A DNA stretch of 64,000 bases from a gamma proteobacterium HdN1. GTDB lineage: Bacteria; Pseudomonadota; Gammaproteobacteria; Pseudomonadales; Ketobacteraceae. The notes beneath the pieces are model-generated. The model did no database searches and had not been told where the DNA came from. It saw only the letters and a list, made by a program, of their open reading frames with translations. This document shows, piece by piece, positions 49,537 to 58,331 of this stretch. The position numbers and the translations under genes were made by a program. The number at the start of each line of letters is the position of its first letter. Positions within the stretch are counted from its first letter, which is position 1. Where the stretch lies: positions 2,826,527 through 2,890,526 of the forward strand of contig FP929140.1 in NCBI GenBank assembly GCA_000198515.1. The letters run 5' to 3'.

Positions 49537-51635
49537 ATCGAAATACCGGTGAACCAGAGATTGAATTCGGTAAGTTGCTGGATGAATTTGTTTTACAAGA
49601 CGATGCGCCCCACAAGAATGGGTTGCGCGATCACGCCATGCGCTTGGACGCTGTACGCAAAGAGAAAAAAGTGGACAACGCAGCAGGCGAAGTGGCTGAC
49701 CAAGTAAAACTCGGCGGAGATTTCTTTTGCGCCGGCGGGCGCGAAGAGTGGGTGCGAAACTTAGAGCACCATCTGCACTACGGGGATGACATCCTGCTGC
49801 TCTGGGGGGAACCTGGGGCCGGAAAAAGCACACTGTTTGGGCAGTTGGTCAGAACTCTGCGCGCTGATGAATTTACTTTGATTTTCGTCGACGCTCGCCG
49901 CGCAGCAACGGTGGAATCGCTCTGGAGCGCATTGAGCGCAAGGCTGCGATTACCGGCAGGAATCGAAGGCTGGGAAGCACTCAAGCATGAAGCTGCGGAG
50001 CTGGCAGATCATCACCAACCCTTGGTGTTTTTGGTGGATCATGCCGACAAGCTGCAAAAAGACGCTGCGCAACTGCTGCGCGCAATCATTGACCTGCATT
50101 TGCCCGAAGTACGTTTGATGCTTGCGGCCGACGGTGTAGGCGAGACGCCAGAAGGCCAATGGCCAGCGTTGGAAACCCATTTGTTTGCCGGTGCACAACT
50201 TGCGCGCTTGCGCCCCTTTAGCGAAGAAGATGCTCGCGCCTTCCTCGACTTCGCGTTGCAGCGCGCTGGTTTGGACAAGATTGCACTCAGCGACAAAAAG
50301 AAAGAATCTATCGTACAGGAAGCGCTCCGCCTTCCAGGAAGAATCCAAGAAGCAGTTACCTATCTTGCACCTTTGCCGGCACCCGCTGTGTCAGAACTGC
50401 GTCTGCCAAAGGCAAGCGAGTCAGAACAGCGCGCGTCGCGCATCGAGAAGCTGGCGCAAAAAGCCGAAGCGGGAGCAAAAGCCAAGCACCGCCCGAAACT
50501 CGCAATGCCGAAGCTCCGTGTTGCCATGCCGAAGCTCTCCTTTGCGCTGCCCAAGTTTTCGGTAGCTGGCAGACCACCGTTTGGGTTGCCGCCGCGCAAG
50601 CTCACGCAATTGGCGGCAAGCGTCGCAGTTGTCGCCGCCCTAGGCGGCTACCTTGCATGGGATGGGCAATGGATACAATCGGGGGCGCGCCTTGTGCAAT
50701 CGCTCGTGCCTTCGTTAGATCAAAGCGATGCGCCAGCAACGCTTGCCGCAAATCTGGAACAAGTTTCCGCTGCGCTCAAAGAAGAACCACCCGCGTCTGG
50801 GCGAGCAAACGCCTCTCTGCCGAGTGCAGCAGACACGGCAACGTCCAATGCCGCAGAGATCGGTGCTGCATTGCCTGTTGAAGACCCGCTCGTCGCAGCG
50901 CTTATGTCCGATACCATTGCCAATGCAGAAAAACGTGACGCTCTAAAACCGCAGTTGCAGCTGCCGAACGGATCGGCATCCATTGCGTCAACGGCGCCTA
51001 CACGCGAGTCGTCTATAGGTGCAACTCTTAATGACGGTGCAACTCAGAATGGCAGTGCAACGCCGGATGCGAAGCAGAGCGCAAGTTCGGCGAAGGGCGT
51101 TCAACTCGCTGCGGCGGATCAGAAAGTGATAAAAAAGGCCGCGCCCACGACTAAAAGCACGGCAGTTGATCTTCCGCCGCCGGCGTTCTTGGCAGTGAGC
51201 AAGCCCGCTGCCGCCGCCCCCAAAACCGAGAAGCCCACCCAGCTCGCATCACTGGACAGCAAGACGCTGAATCCGCCGGCGTCTCTTGCGACCAAACAGA
51301 AGCTAGCCGTAACCGCTCCAAAGCCGGCATCTACTCCCCAGAAGCGTGCGACCGCTCAGCATTCCTCAGCGAGTCGGCCTGCCGCCGCTCGTTCGGGCGC
51401 ATATACTTTGCAAATTATGGGCTTGCGAGATTTGCAGTCGGCGCAAACCTTTGTTCGCAACAATGCGGATGTCAGGGGATTGCGGTACCATACAACCACG
51501 TTGAACGGTGCGCCTTGGTATGTCATTGTTCAGGGTGAGTATCCAACCCTGCAGGCGGCTCAATCTGCGGCCAAGCGTTTGCCAGCGTCACTTCAGGCTA
51601 GCAAGCCGTTTCCAAAGCGTTTGCAGGCGCTGTAG
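49533..51635 (+). CDS. DamX-like AAA and SPOR domain protein
   Basis: 700 aa from the ATG at 49533, whose ATGA overlaps the aroB stop; an ATG six bases earlier also works. It has an ExeA-type AAA domain with Walker [10 protein letters not shown] near residues 92-100 and Walker B around [11 protein letters not shown], one membrane segment ([20 protein letters not shown]), a long Ala/Pro/Lys-rich periplasmic stretch, and a C-terminal SPOR domain ([20 protein letters not shown]...[19 protein letters not shown]). SPOR binds denuded glycan strands at the septum, so it probably acts in cell division. This position after aroB matches damX of gammaproteobacteria. Confidence 0.88.
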   Translation: MNRNTGEPEIEFGKLLDEFVLQDDAPHKNGLRDHAMRLDAVRKEKKVDNAAGEVADQVKLGGDFFCAGGREEWVRNLEHHLHYGDDILLLWGEPGAGKSTLFGQLVRTLRADEFTLIFVDARRAATVESLWSALSARLRLPAGIEGWEALKHEAAELADHHQPLVFLVDHADKLQKDAAQLLRAIIDLHLPEVRLMLAADGVGETPEGQWPALETHLFAGAQLARLRPFSEEDARAFLDFALQRAGLDKIALSDKKKESIVQEALRLPGRIQEAVTYLAPLPAPAVSELRLPKASESEQRASRIEKLAQKAEAGAKAKHRPKLAMPKLRVAMPKLSFALPKFSVAGRPPFGLPPRKLTQLAASVAVVAALGGYLAWDGQWIQSGARLVQSLVPSLDQSDAPATLAANLEQVSAALKEEPPASGRANASLPSAADTATSNAAEIGAALPVEDPLVAALMSDTIANAEKRDALKPQLQLPNGSASIASTAPTRESSIGATLNDGATQNGSATPDAKQSASSAKGVQLAAADQKVIKKAAPTTKSTAVDLPPPAFLAVSKPAAAAPKTEKPTQLASLDSKTLNPPASLATKQKLAVTAPKPASTPQKRATAQHSSASRPAAARSGAYTLQIMGLRDLQSAQTFVRNNADVRGLRYHTTTLNGAPWYVIVQGEYPTLQAAQSAAKRLPASLQASKPFPKRLQAL

Positions 51636-51667
51636 GCGGTTCGCAGCATAGAAATTGGTTTCGCAGG

Positions 51668-51696
51668 GGCCGGCGCTTTGCCGGCCTCTGTTTTTT
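51668..51696 (+). terminator. Rho-independent terminator after the damX-like gene
   Basis: GGCCGGC (51668-51674) pairs with GCCGGCC (51680-51686); TCTGTTTTTT follows. It separates the pil-aro-damX operon from hemE. Confidence 0.85.
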
Positions 51697-51746
51697 ATGG
51701 TGATTTTACAAAGCAGCCTTCAGGCGGCTTTCTAGGGAGCAAGTGG

Positions 51747-52802
51747 ATGTCGGAATTAAAAAATGATCGGTTTTTGCGTGCGCTACAGCGCCAGCCGGTC
51801 GATATGACCCCTGTATGGATGATGCGTCAGGCTGGGCGTTATCTTCCTGAATACCGCGCCACCCGTGCACGCGCTGGGGATTTTATGGCGCTTTGCAAAA
51901 ATACCGAGCTCGCTTGCGAAGTCACCCTTCAGCCCTTGGATCGCTTTCCTTTGGATGCGGCGATTTTGTTCTCAGATATCCTTACCATTCCAGATGCGAT
52001 GGGGTTGGGCCTTTATTTTGAGGCGGGGGAGGGGCCAAAGTTTCATAAGCCCGTCCGTACCCAAGCGCAGGTTGAGGCGCTGCCGATACCCAATGTCGCG
52101 GCAGATCTGGACTATGTGATGGCTGCGGTGCGCACGATTCGCTCGGCGTTGGGCGGGCGCGTACCTTTGATTGGCTTTTCCGGTAGCCCGTGGACCTTGG
52201 CCACCTATATGGTAGAAGGCGGCAGCAGCCGAGATTTCGCCACCATCAAGCGCATGATGTTCACCCAGCCGGAAGTGCTGCATCAACTACTGGATAAGCT
52301 TGCGACCACCGTAATCGCTTACTTGAACGAGCAGATTCGGAGTGGTGCACAGGCCGTGCAAATCTTTGATACTTGGGGTGGGGTGCTGAATACGCCTTGT
52401 TACCAAGCTTTTTCTTTGGATTATATGCAAAAAATCGTTGCCGGTTTGATTCGTGAGCATGAGGGGCGCGAGGTGCCGTGCATTTTGTTCACGAAAAACG
52501 GCGGACAGTGGCTAGAGCGAATTGCCGATACCGGCTGCAGCGCGGTGGGCCTTGATTGGACGCTGGATATCGGCGTTGCGCGTAGCCGAGTAGGCAACCG
52601 TGTAGCAATACAGGGAAATATGGATCCCTCCATTCTTTACGGCACGCACAACGCCATTCGTGCCGAAGTGAAGCGGATTCTGGATGATTTTGGCCCGCAC
52701 AATGGCCATGTTTTCAATTTAGGGCATGGCATAACGCCGGAAGTAGATCCCGAGAATGCGCGAGTATTTATTGAGGCTGTGCATGAGCTGAGTGGGCGTT
52801 AA
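51747..52802 (+). CDS. hemE: Uroporphyrinogen decarboxylase
   Basis: 351 aa from the ATG at 51747, preceded by GGGAGC; upstream in-frame ATG overlaps the terminator and is rejected. Conserved parts: the anion-binding arginines in [20 protein letters not shown], the catalytic Asp in [19 protein letters not shown], the [19 protein letters not shown] segment, and [20 protein letters not shown]. It makes coproporphyrinogen III in heme synthesis. A bidirectional terminator follows. Confidence 0.97.
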   Translation: MSELKNDRFLRALQRQPVDMTPVWMMRQAGRYLPEYRATRARAGDFMALCKNTELACEVTLQPLDRFPLDAAILFSDILTIPDAMGLGLYFEAGEGPKFHKPVRTQAQVEALPIPNVAADLDYVMAAVRTIRSALGGRVPLIGFSGSPWTLATYMVEGGSSRDFATIKRMMFTQPEVLHQLLDKLATTVIAYLNEQIRSGAQAVQIFDTWGGVLNTPCYQAFSLDYMQKIVAGLIREHEGREVPCILFTKNGGQWLERIADTGCSAVGLDWTLDIGVARSRVGNRVAIQGNMDPSILYGTHNAIRAEVKRILDDFGPHNGHVFNLGHGITPEVDPENARVFIEAVHELSGR

Positions 52803-52844
52803 AAGTACCGTATCTGGGAGAACGGTATTTTCTTACGTTCATAA

Positions 52845-52900
52845 AAAGACCCCCTTGAATTCCCGCGTATTTTACGCGATTCAAGGGGGTCTTTGTTTTT
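52845..52900. terminator. Bidirectional terminator between hemE and the Ig-like gene
   Basis: AAAGACCCCCTTGA (52845-52858) pairs with TCAAGGGGGTCTTT (52881-52894); T-runs follow on the plus strand and, with TTTTTAT, on the minus strand. A very stable 14-bp stem. Confidence 0.9.
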
Positions 52901-52906
52901 CTATGA

Positions 52907-54607
52907 TCAGTTGAAAGTAACTGGGATGGAAGCGGTTACCTTATTTTCTGTGCTTGAAGGTGCGCTCACGTCCACCGAGAGTGGGCCTCCCGTTTCGGTA
53001 GTAGTAGCGGATTTTCTAAGCGTGATACTGTATTCCACAGGGCCAGAGCAGTTAAAGATCTTCGGTACGGTAAAGGATGTGCTTCCCTGTGCTTCGCTGC
53101 CTTCAGGAACGGTGACTTTGACCGTTGACCCACTTGGCGGGCAGTTGCCTAGTTCATCAGATACCTTCACAGTAACCGTCTTCCAAGCGACGCCAAGCGT
53201 AAGCGGAGCGTTGTTGTTCAAATTGATTCTGAAATTATCGCCCGACATTACGATGCGAGTATCGGCGCGCACTTCGATCAGCGATTTGCAATGCCCGGCC
53301 TGCGCGGCGGCATCGCTGCAGTTAGTGCCATTGAATAGCGCATCTTTCGGCGTGAAAATACCATCGTTGTTAAAGTCGAAATACGGCTCCGTTCCAGCGT
53401 CATAATTTCGATTCCAGTTGACGTCCAGCCACGCATCGCTCACTTGCGTCACGGAAGATAGCTCTTCTAGATCAAAGCGCCCGTTAGAGTTGACATCGTT
53501 AAACGACTCCTCGCCAGCGGTACGTGCAAGAATCGTTACCTTGCCGTCGCTTGGCCGATCGCCTGCGCTTACCCATGCAACGGAGCAGGCACCTTGAGCG
53601 ATTTCGCAGCTACCCGGGATGCTACCTGCAGACGCCATGAAGTTGATAATCGTGCCGTCCGGAACAAAGTTATTGTTTCGATCCCCGGAATGGACAGTTA
53701 CGTTTACAACAATGCCATCGTAGTTCAGCGCGTTCGGGTTGAAGTCATCCAATGAAATCGAGAAGCTGTCTTGATCCGGAATGCCAATATTAATGTTGAT
53801 CGGCGGAGTAGTTGTGTAAATCGCCTCACCGTCATCAGGCTTGTACGTTGCTTTGACGCGAACGCTTGTGCTGACCGTTCCCGCATTGAGCGTAGTGACC
53901 ACAGCACCCGTTTTGTCGGACACGGCCGACGTGCTTGAAAGCGAAACGCCTCCGACGGTTGTGGAAGGTTCAAAGTTTAGCGTCTTACCCTTGATCCCAT
54001 TACCGTTTTTGTCCGCAATCTTGAAGGTCAATGTGGTAAAACTGGGGCGGCTCGCATCTCCCGTATCTTGGAATGCGAGGTTGTTGGCGCTGGAAGACAC
54101 AAACGAAACCGCGCCCACCTCTGCCGAAGCAATGCTGAGTGTCGTTGTGGCGCGAAGCACTTGATCTGTCGTGCTAATGGTCGCTGTCACTGTATCGTCA
54201 CCGACGCATCCCGCAGCGGTATAGGTTGTGGTGGCGGTTCCAGTGGAGGTTGTCACGGAGGCTTCTGAAAGTGTCGAATCTTCGTTCGAGATGCAGTTGG
54301 AGTTGAACGTGACCGCAGTTTCATCAGTAATCAGCGTGCCAGTTTTGTCCACAATATTTACTGTCAGTGTGGTTCTCCCGCCCGCCGACAGTGTGCCGCT
54401 GACGGTGCCGATCATGTTATCCACAAAAGTAGAGCCCGCGCCAAACCCTAGGCGAACGACATCCGATGTACTGCCGTCACTGTTCCCACCCTGACCGTCA
54501 GCCGAGAGATTGGATGGGTCATCACCCCCGCACGCTGTAAGCAATGCTGTGAGCGCAATGAAATAGCCAGCATTGATAAGGCGATGCCCGCATTTTTTTG
54601 TATCCAT
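52907..54607 (-). CDS. Large lipoprotein with bacterial Ig-like domains and EF-hand-like loops
   Basis: 566 aa from the ATG at 54607. It has a lipoprotein signal (YFIALTALLTACGGDD) and a low-complexity Ser/Gly linker. Three invasin-type Ig-like repeats follow (for example VDKTGTLITDETAVTFNSNC, IADKNGNGIKGKTLNFEPST). Then come three short Asp/Asn-rich loops that look like calcium sites: DVNSNGRFDLEE, DVNWNRNYDAGTE and DFNNDGIFTPKDA. Six cysteines in the C-terminal half could make disulfides (NCSDAAAQAGHCKS). Probably a surface or outer-membrane anchored adhesin-like protein; partner unknown. It is convergent with hemE. The 449 bases behind it (54608-55056) hold no gene that I can support. Confidence 0.75.
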   Translation of the reverse strand: MDTKKCGHRLINAGYFIALTALLTACGGDDPSNLSADGQGGNSDGSTSDVVRLGFGAGSTFVDNMIGTVSGTLSAGGRTTLTVNIVDKTGTLITDETAVTFNSNCISNEDSTLSEASVTTSTGTATTTYTAAGCVGDDTVTATISTTDQVLRATTTLSIASAEVGAVSFVSSSANNLAFQDTGDASRPSFTTLTFKIADKNGNGIKGKTLNFEPSTTVGGVSLSSTSAVSDKTGAVVTTLNAGTVSTSVRVKATYKPDDGEAIYTTTPPININIGIPDQDSFSISLDDFNPNALNYDGIVVNVTVHSGDRNNNFVPDGTIINFMASAGSIPGSCEIAQGACSVAWVSAGDRPSDGKVTILARTAGEESFNDVNSNGRFDLEELSSVTQVSDAWLDVNWNRNYDAGTEPYFDFNNDGIFTPKDALFNGTNCSDAAAQAGHCKSLIEVRADTRIVMSGDNFRINLNNNAPLTLGVAWKTVTVKVSDELGNCPPSGSTVKVTVPEGSEAQGSTSFTVPKIFNCSGPVEYSITLRKSATTTETGGPLSVDVSAPSSTENKVTASIPVTFN

Positions 54608-55056
54608 AATCCTTCCCAACCGCAGATTAATCGAAAGTTACGCAAACGGATGCCCAAAGAGCCATAAATCTTTCTCATTCGCCTAAGGTGAGCCCCGAAC
54701 AAGGGGAAGCAACACACTTAGGGCAATGCTTTAACCCTAGTTCATAGTTCGCTAATGATAAAGGCGCTGAAAAGCGAAAAGGAGCGGCAGCGGTATGCGT
54801 AGGGGGGATCGGTGCGACAAGAGGAGTCGAGCGAATGGCTGCAAGCTGTGTTCTGTAAGGACGTTGTTGGTCTAATTTCTGAAAAGTACCAGCAGACGCA
54901 CCAGCAAAACCTTAGCGCTGCTCGTGTTTCGGGTGTTTTTTGATCTGGTTTTGGCCCGGCTTGCCAAAAGGATCGGCATGGACGCCATTGGATGCCTTAC
55001 GGGCGCATTTAGTGCTATATTTGGCTCTTATGTTAGACCTGATTTGGAGGTGTACA

Positions 55057-55302
55057 ATGCAAGCAGTGATGGCAAGAAATGCGATAAGTGTTTCCGAATT
55101 AAAGAAAAATCCTTCCCAAGTAGCTAAGGACGCTGGCGATGAACCCGTTGCTGTTCTCAACCACAACACGGTGATGGCTTATTTCGTTCCAGCCAAAGTG
55201 TGGGAGCGTCTCATGGGTGCCCTTGATGATGCCGATTTGCTACGTGTCGCCCATGAGCGTGCTGGCGGCCCCACGGTCAAGGTAAATCTGGATGACTTAT
55301 AG
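55057..55302 (+). CDS. Phd/YefM family antitoxin
   Basis: 81 aa from the ATG at 55057, preceded by GGAGG at 55046-55050; an ATG at 55069 is a possible later start. The pattern RNAISVSELKKNPSQVAKDA followed by EPVAVLNHNTVMAYFVPAKV is the Phd/YefM DNA-binding fold. The C-terminal tail would fold around the toxin. It overlaps the RelE gene by 11 bases. Confidence 0.92.
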   Translation: MQAVMARNAISVSELKKNPSQVAKDAGDEPVAVLNHNTVMAYFVPAKVWERLMGALDDADLLRVAHERAGGPTVKVNLDDL

Positions 55303-55576
55303 CCTTGAGTTCAGGGAAGAGGCGTTGAAAGAATGGAACAAGCTGGGCGATACCATCAGAACGCAACTCAAGAAGAAACTGGCCGAACGCCTGAGAAATC
55401 CCCGTGTTCCTTCCGCTCGACTGAGCGGGATGCCTGACCATTACAAAATCAAGCTGAAAGCAGCGGGTTACCGTTTGATTTACCGTGTGGAAGATCAGCG
55501 CGTGACCGTGGTTGTTGTTGCTGTAGGGAAGCGCGAGCGGGGAGAAGCCTACGAAACCGCCGGCCACCGAAGATAG
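55292..55576 (+). CDS. RelE/ParE family toxin
   Basis: 94 aa. It begins YSLEFREEALKEWNKLGDTI and continues LKAAGYRLIYRVEDQRVTVV then VVAVGKRERGEAYETA, typical of RelE toxins that cut mRNA at the ribosome. Basic residues R and K near the C-terminus match the catalytic patch. It overlaps its antitoxin. The pair may hold an integrated element, now mostly gone, beside the tRNA-Thr. Confidence 0.92.
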   Translation: MTYSLEFREEALKEWNKLGDTIRTQLKKKLAERLRNPRVPSARLSGMPDHYKIKLKAAGYRLIYRVEDQRVTVVVVAVGKRERGEAYETAGHRR

Positions 55577-55620
55577 GTGCTAGAGAACGGCAAGTGGTAA
55601 AGGGGGCGTCCATACCCTTG

Positions 55621-55758
55621 ATGCGGGTCAGGTCGAAGGGGTGCGTGCTAGGCAACGTCAGCGCGGTGCGCTGGATCGTCAACTACATGCGGGGTGACCA
55701 CCCCGACGCGGTGCTCGCGAAGGCGGCCAAGGTCATAGCCGATGCCTGCGGGGCCTGA
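55621..55758 (+). pseudogene. C-terminal remnant of a phage-type HNH endonuclease
   Basis: 45 codons to the TGA at 55756-55758 read VRSKGCVLGNVSAVRWIVNY then MRGDHPDAV, which fits the end of phage HNH nucleases (SKGYxxGNV followed by a helix with NxxKGD). The HNH cysteine/histidine part is missing. It suggests that a prophage or similar element once lay here. Confidence 0.5.
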
Positions 55759-55761
55759 AGC

Positions 55762-55790
55762 AAAAAGGGCAGCCCGTGTGGGCTGCCCTT
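55762..55790 (-). terminator. Terminator of the tRNA-Thr gene
   Basis: AAGGGCAGCCC (55765-55775) and GGGCTGCCCTT (55780-55790) form an 11-bp stem; on the minus strand a T-run follows at 55766-55762. Confidence 0.8.
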
Positions 55791-55799
55791 CTCACTTTT

Positions 55800-55875
55800 T
55801 GGTGCCGCTTGCCGGATTCGAACTGGCGACCTTTTCATTACGAATGAACTGCTCTACCAACTGAGCTAAAGCGGC
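55800..55875 (-). tRNA. tRNA-Thr (CGT anticodon)
   Basis: 76-nt tRNA. The acceptor stem is GCCGCTT with AAGCGGC, and the CCA end is encoded at 55800. The D-arm is AGCTCAGTTGGTAGAGC, the anticodon loop TTCGTAA (anticodon CGT), and the T-arm GTTCGAATC. The fold is complete. The acceptor and anticodon stems differ from the truncated copy 106 bases upstream, so it was probably brought in by an integrated element. Confidence 0.9.
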
Positions 55876-55980
55876 GAAACCTAAAAACTTGTCTAAACCG
55901 TGTCTGCTACAACCCCGTAGTACCTCGCTGGCAGGCCGAAAGCCTTGCTGCGCTAAGCTTTCTTACCCGCCACAGCCGAG

Positions 55981-56023
55981 TCGCATTACGAATGCGCTGC
56001 TCTACCAACTGAGCTACACCGGC
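55981..56023 (-). pseudogene. Truncated tRNA-Thr, cut off after the anticodon stem
   Basis: GCCGGTGTAGCTCAGTTGGT then AGAGCAGCGCA, loop TTCGTAA and TGCGA reproduce tRNA-Thr(CGT) positions 1 to 43. The variable loop and T-arm are missing and unrelated sequence follows (CTCGGCTGTGGC). This looks like the host tRNA split at an integration point near the anticodon arm. Confidence 0.75.
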
Positions 56024-56301
56024 AACCGGCGCGAAAAGTATACCTGTCTGTCTAAAAAACGAAAGACTATTTTCTCGAAAGTTGCAGTATTTTCAATGTG
56101 CTTAAGCAGTCTCTCCGGATTGTTGGTGTGATTCGAGTCAATTCTATTGTGAATGAGTACAATTGACGGGCGACAGACACGGCGTTCAGAGATACACTTG
56201 TGCACGCCGAATGGCGCGCTTTGCCGTGGGCAAGTTTCCGTTAGATGAGCCAGTGTAACTGGTTGTCGTTAGTCCCGATCGTATCTTTGGAGTGACTTTG
56301 G

Positions 56302-56895
56302 GTGGGTTTAGAGGATCTGATTCGTGATTTTGGATACCTTGCGGTCTTCGTCGGGACGTTTTTGGAAGGGGAGACCATACAGATCATGGGCGGGCTTGCT
56401 GCCCATGCAGGATTCCTATCGTTGCCGTGGGTGATTGTGATTGGATGTGCCGGCACTCTCTTAGGGGATCAGCTTTATTTTTTCATTGGGCGCCGCTACG
56501 GGCAGCGCTTTCTGGAAAAGCGTCCTGCTTGGCAAGCGCGTATTGGTAAAGTTCACAACTACATCGAACGCTATGATGCCTTGGCGATTCTATCCTTCCG
56601 ATTTTTTTATGGTATCCGTAACGTTGCATCCTTTGCGATGGGCACCTCGCGGATCCCTTTTGCGCGATTTGCAATTCTGAACGCGACGGGCGCAATCATC
56701 TGGGCCACGGTGATGGCCGGCCTTGGCTATTTCTTTGGCCGCGCGGTAGAGGCTGCGATGGGGGATATCAAGCGCTTTGAGGCCTACATCTTGGTGGGAG
56801 TCGGAGTGTTGGGGGTTGCGGTTTACCTCGTGCATGCCCGTAGAACTCGGCAAGAGGCCAAGAAGATTGAAGAAATTCATCAAACGAAAGACTGA
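56302..56895 (+). CDS. DedA family membrane protein
   Basis: 197 aa from a GTG at 56302. The DedA motifs are clear: FVGTFLEGETIQIMGGLAAH (with the conserved Glu), GCAGTLLGDQLYFFIGRRYG, then RFFYGIRNVASFAMGTSRIP (the FxRxxPxxR-like motif) and the closing helices. DedA proteins flip polyprenyl phosphates or phospholipids and affect membrane homeostasis. The C-terminus is basic. The 278 bases upstream (56024-56301) show no other gene. Confidence 0.93.
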   Translation: MGLEDLIRDFGYLAVFVGTFLEGETIQIMGGLAAHAGFLSLPWVIVIGCAGTLLGDQLYFFIGRRYGQRFLEKRPAWQARIGKVHNYIERYDALAILSFRFFYGIRNVASFAMGTSRIPFARFAILNATGAIIWATVMAGLGYFFGRAVEAAMGDIKRFEAYILVGVGVLGVAVYLVHARRTRQEAKKIEEIHQTKD

Positions 56896-56980
56896 CACAT
56901 GGAAACGATAGCGCAAAAGCCTGTAGCGTACCGCGTACCTGTCAGGCCCAGCGTGATGGCAGATTAGGGCATAGCGCCGC

Positions 56981-57026
56981 CTTTTCGCGATCACGCTTTT
57001 TCGCGACCACGCTTTTTCGCGATCAG
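56981..57026. repeat. Short tandem repeat, about 16-bp unit
   Basis: Three units of CTTTTTCGCGATCACG-like sequence (the first lacks one T, the second has ACC for ATC, the last ends in AG). Located between the DedA and ATP-grasp genes. Possibly slippage-prone; no function seen. Confidence 0.7.
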
Positions 57027-57045
57027 ATGAAACCAAGCCGTTTGC

Positions 57046-57960
57046 TTAACGCAAACTTGACGCCGTGGATGATAAGCTCTGCGTAGAGATAGAAGTGTCG
57101 CACGCGCCAAACCATTCCCCCAGCTTGGCGTCCCAAATGTCTGGGCTGATCACTAAATTCCCCCCGCCAGGAAGATTGGTGATCTCTCCAATATAAAAAG
57201 TGTCTGGGGTGACAAAAAAGTCCACCCGTACAAAACTTAACCCTCCCGACAAGCGCGTTGCTGCTTCCAGCATATCGTCTAGCTTCGAAGGCCGTTCAAT
57301 ACCAATTTCTAGCGGTGCTTCTTTGTAAACGATGGGTAGTCGATTCCAATGAATATCGTACACAGCTCGCTTGTGCCCAGAAAAGCGATCTGCATCGACG
57401 GTGATGATGAATGGGGTGCCATTGGCGACGAAGATCTTGAAATCCCAAGGGGGGTTGCCGTTGGGTCCCTCAATGAATTCTTCAATGATGAGACGTCGCG
57501 GAAGCTTGCGGTAGTACCATTCACGGCGAAAATAGTAGTAGTCCAATGAAAGCCAGCGGCTGCATTCCTTCTTGAGTATGGCCTTGTCTAATTTCTTTGC
57601 GTCTGGAACGAGAAAGTTAAAGCCGCATCCATGGTTGCCCTTGACCACATAGCGATTGGGTAGTGGGTTGAAATCAATTTCGTCAAAGGACGTATACTCA
57701 CCGTATAGATTCGGTAGGTGGTTTTTGTAGCCAGCGTTTTCTATAAAACCCCGCACAGCCAATTTGTCTGCAAAGACTCGCCGCAAAGGGTGGCGTTCGT
57801 ACATTTGCAAAAATAGAAGCTTTTCGCTCAGCTTGATGGGTGGGGTCAGGCGGGGAAATCGGCGCGTTGAAATGAGGTAGCGAAGCCATGTATACCAGTG
57901 TTCGGGTATCCGGTTAGCCGTCAGCTTGTTCAAAAAATAGGAAAAGCTCGGAAAAATCAT
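57046..57960 (-). CDS. ATP-grasp protein of polysaccharide biosynthesis (TupA-like)
   Basis: 304 aa. TupA-like ATP-grasp pattern: PPIKLSEKLLFLQMYERHPL, RVFADKLAVRGFIENAG, then NRYVVKGNHGCGFNFLVPDA (nucleotide-binding lysine) and FVRVDFFVTPDTFYIGEITN (metal/ATP-site acids). These enzymes are found in O-antigen and capsule clusters, where they are thought to ligate amino acids to sugars. Opens the polysaccharide region at 57046-63367. Confidence 0.85.
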   Translation of the reverse strand: MIFPSFSYFLNKLTANRIPEHWYTWLRYLISTRRFPRLTPPIKLSEKLLFLQMYERHPLRRVFADKLAVRGFIENAGYKNHLPNLYGEYTSFDEIDFNPLPNRYVVKGNHGCGFNFLVPDAKKLDKAILKKECSRWLSLDYYYFRREWYYRKLPRRLIIEEFIEGPNGNPPWDFKIFVANGTPFIITVDADRFSGHKRAVYDIHWNRLPIVYKEAPLEIGIERPSKLDDMLEAATRLSGGLSFVRVDFFVTPDTFYIGEITNLPGGGNLVISPDIWDAKLGEWFGACDTSISTQSLSSTASSLR

Positions 57961-58198
57961 CCTGAATTCCAGCGCGCTGCAAAGAGCATATTAGTTTAAT
58001 TTCGCCAAGATTAATGGCACCACAACAAGGCATCAAATCACGATTTACGGCGCTGCCAACGAAAGTCGTTAGCTCAAGTATTAGGCCGTGCCGAGGCGGC
58101 TGAAGTTCGCATCGCCCCGTATTCGTAAGCCCCTTCCCACGAGAGAATGGCGCGTATCGTTCACGGGGTGTGCGGGACAATGAGCTGCGAGATAGATT

Positions 58199-58285
58199 TT
58201 ATTGAACCGAGTAATTGCTGCTGCCGCCATCGACAGACAGCGTGGTGCATGAACCGCCGGTCAGCCAGCTTGTGGCGGGAAGTAT
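58199..58285 (-). pseudogene. C-terminal remnant of a short-chain dehydrogenase
   Basis: On the minus strand 28 codons before a TAA read ATSWLTGGSCTTLSVDGGSS, the usual SDR ending (SSWVTG-x-LxVDGG). The catalytic YxxxK part and cofactor site are absent. The remaining DNA in 57961-58331 shows nothing else. Confidence 0.5.
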
Positions 58286-58331
58286 CTCAAATTTCCGCGA
58301 GATGTTGAATATGCTCTAAAACTTTTTGCGT

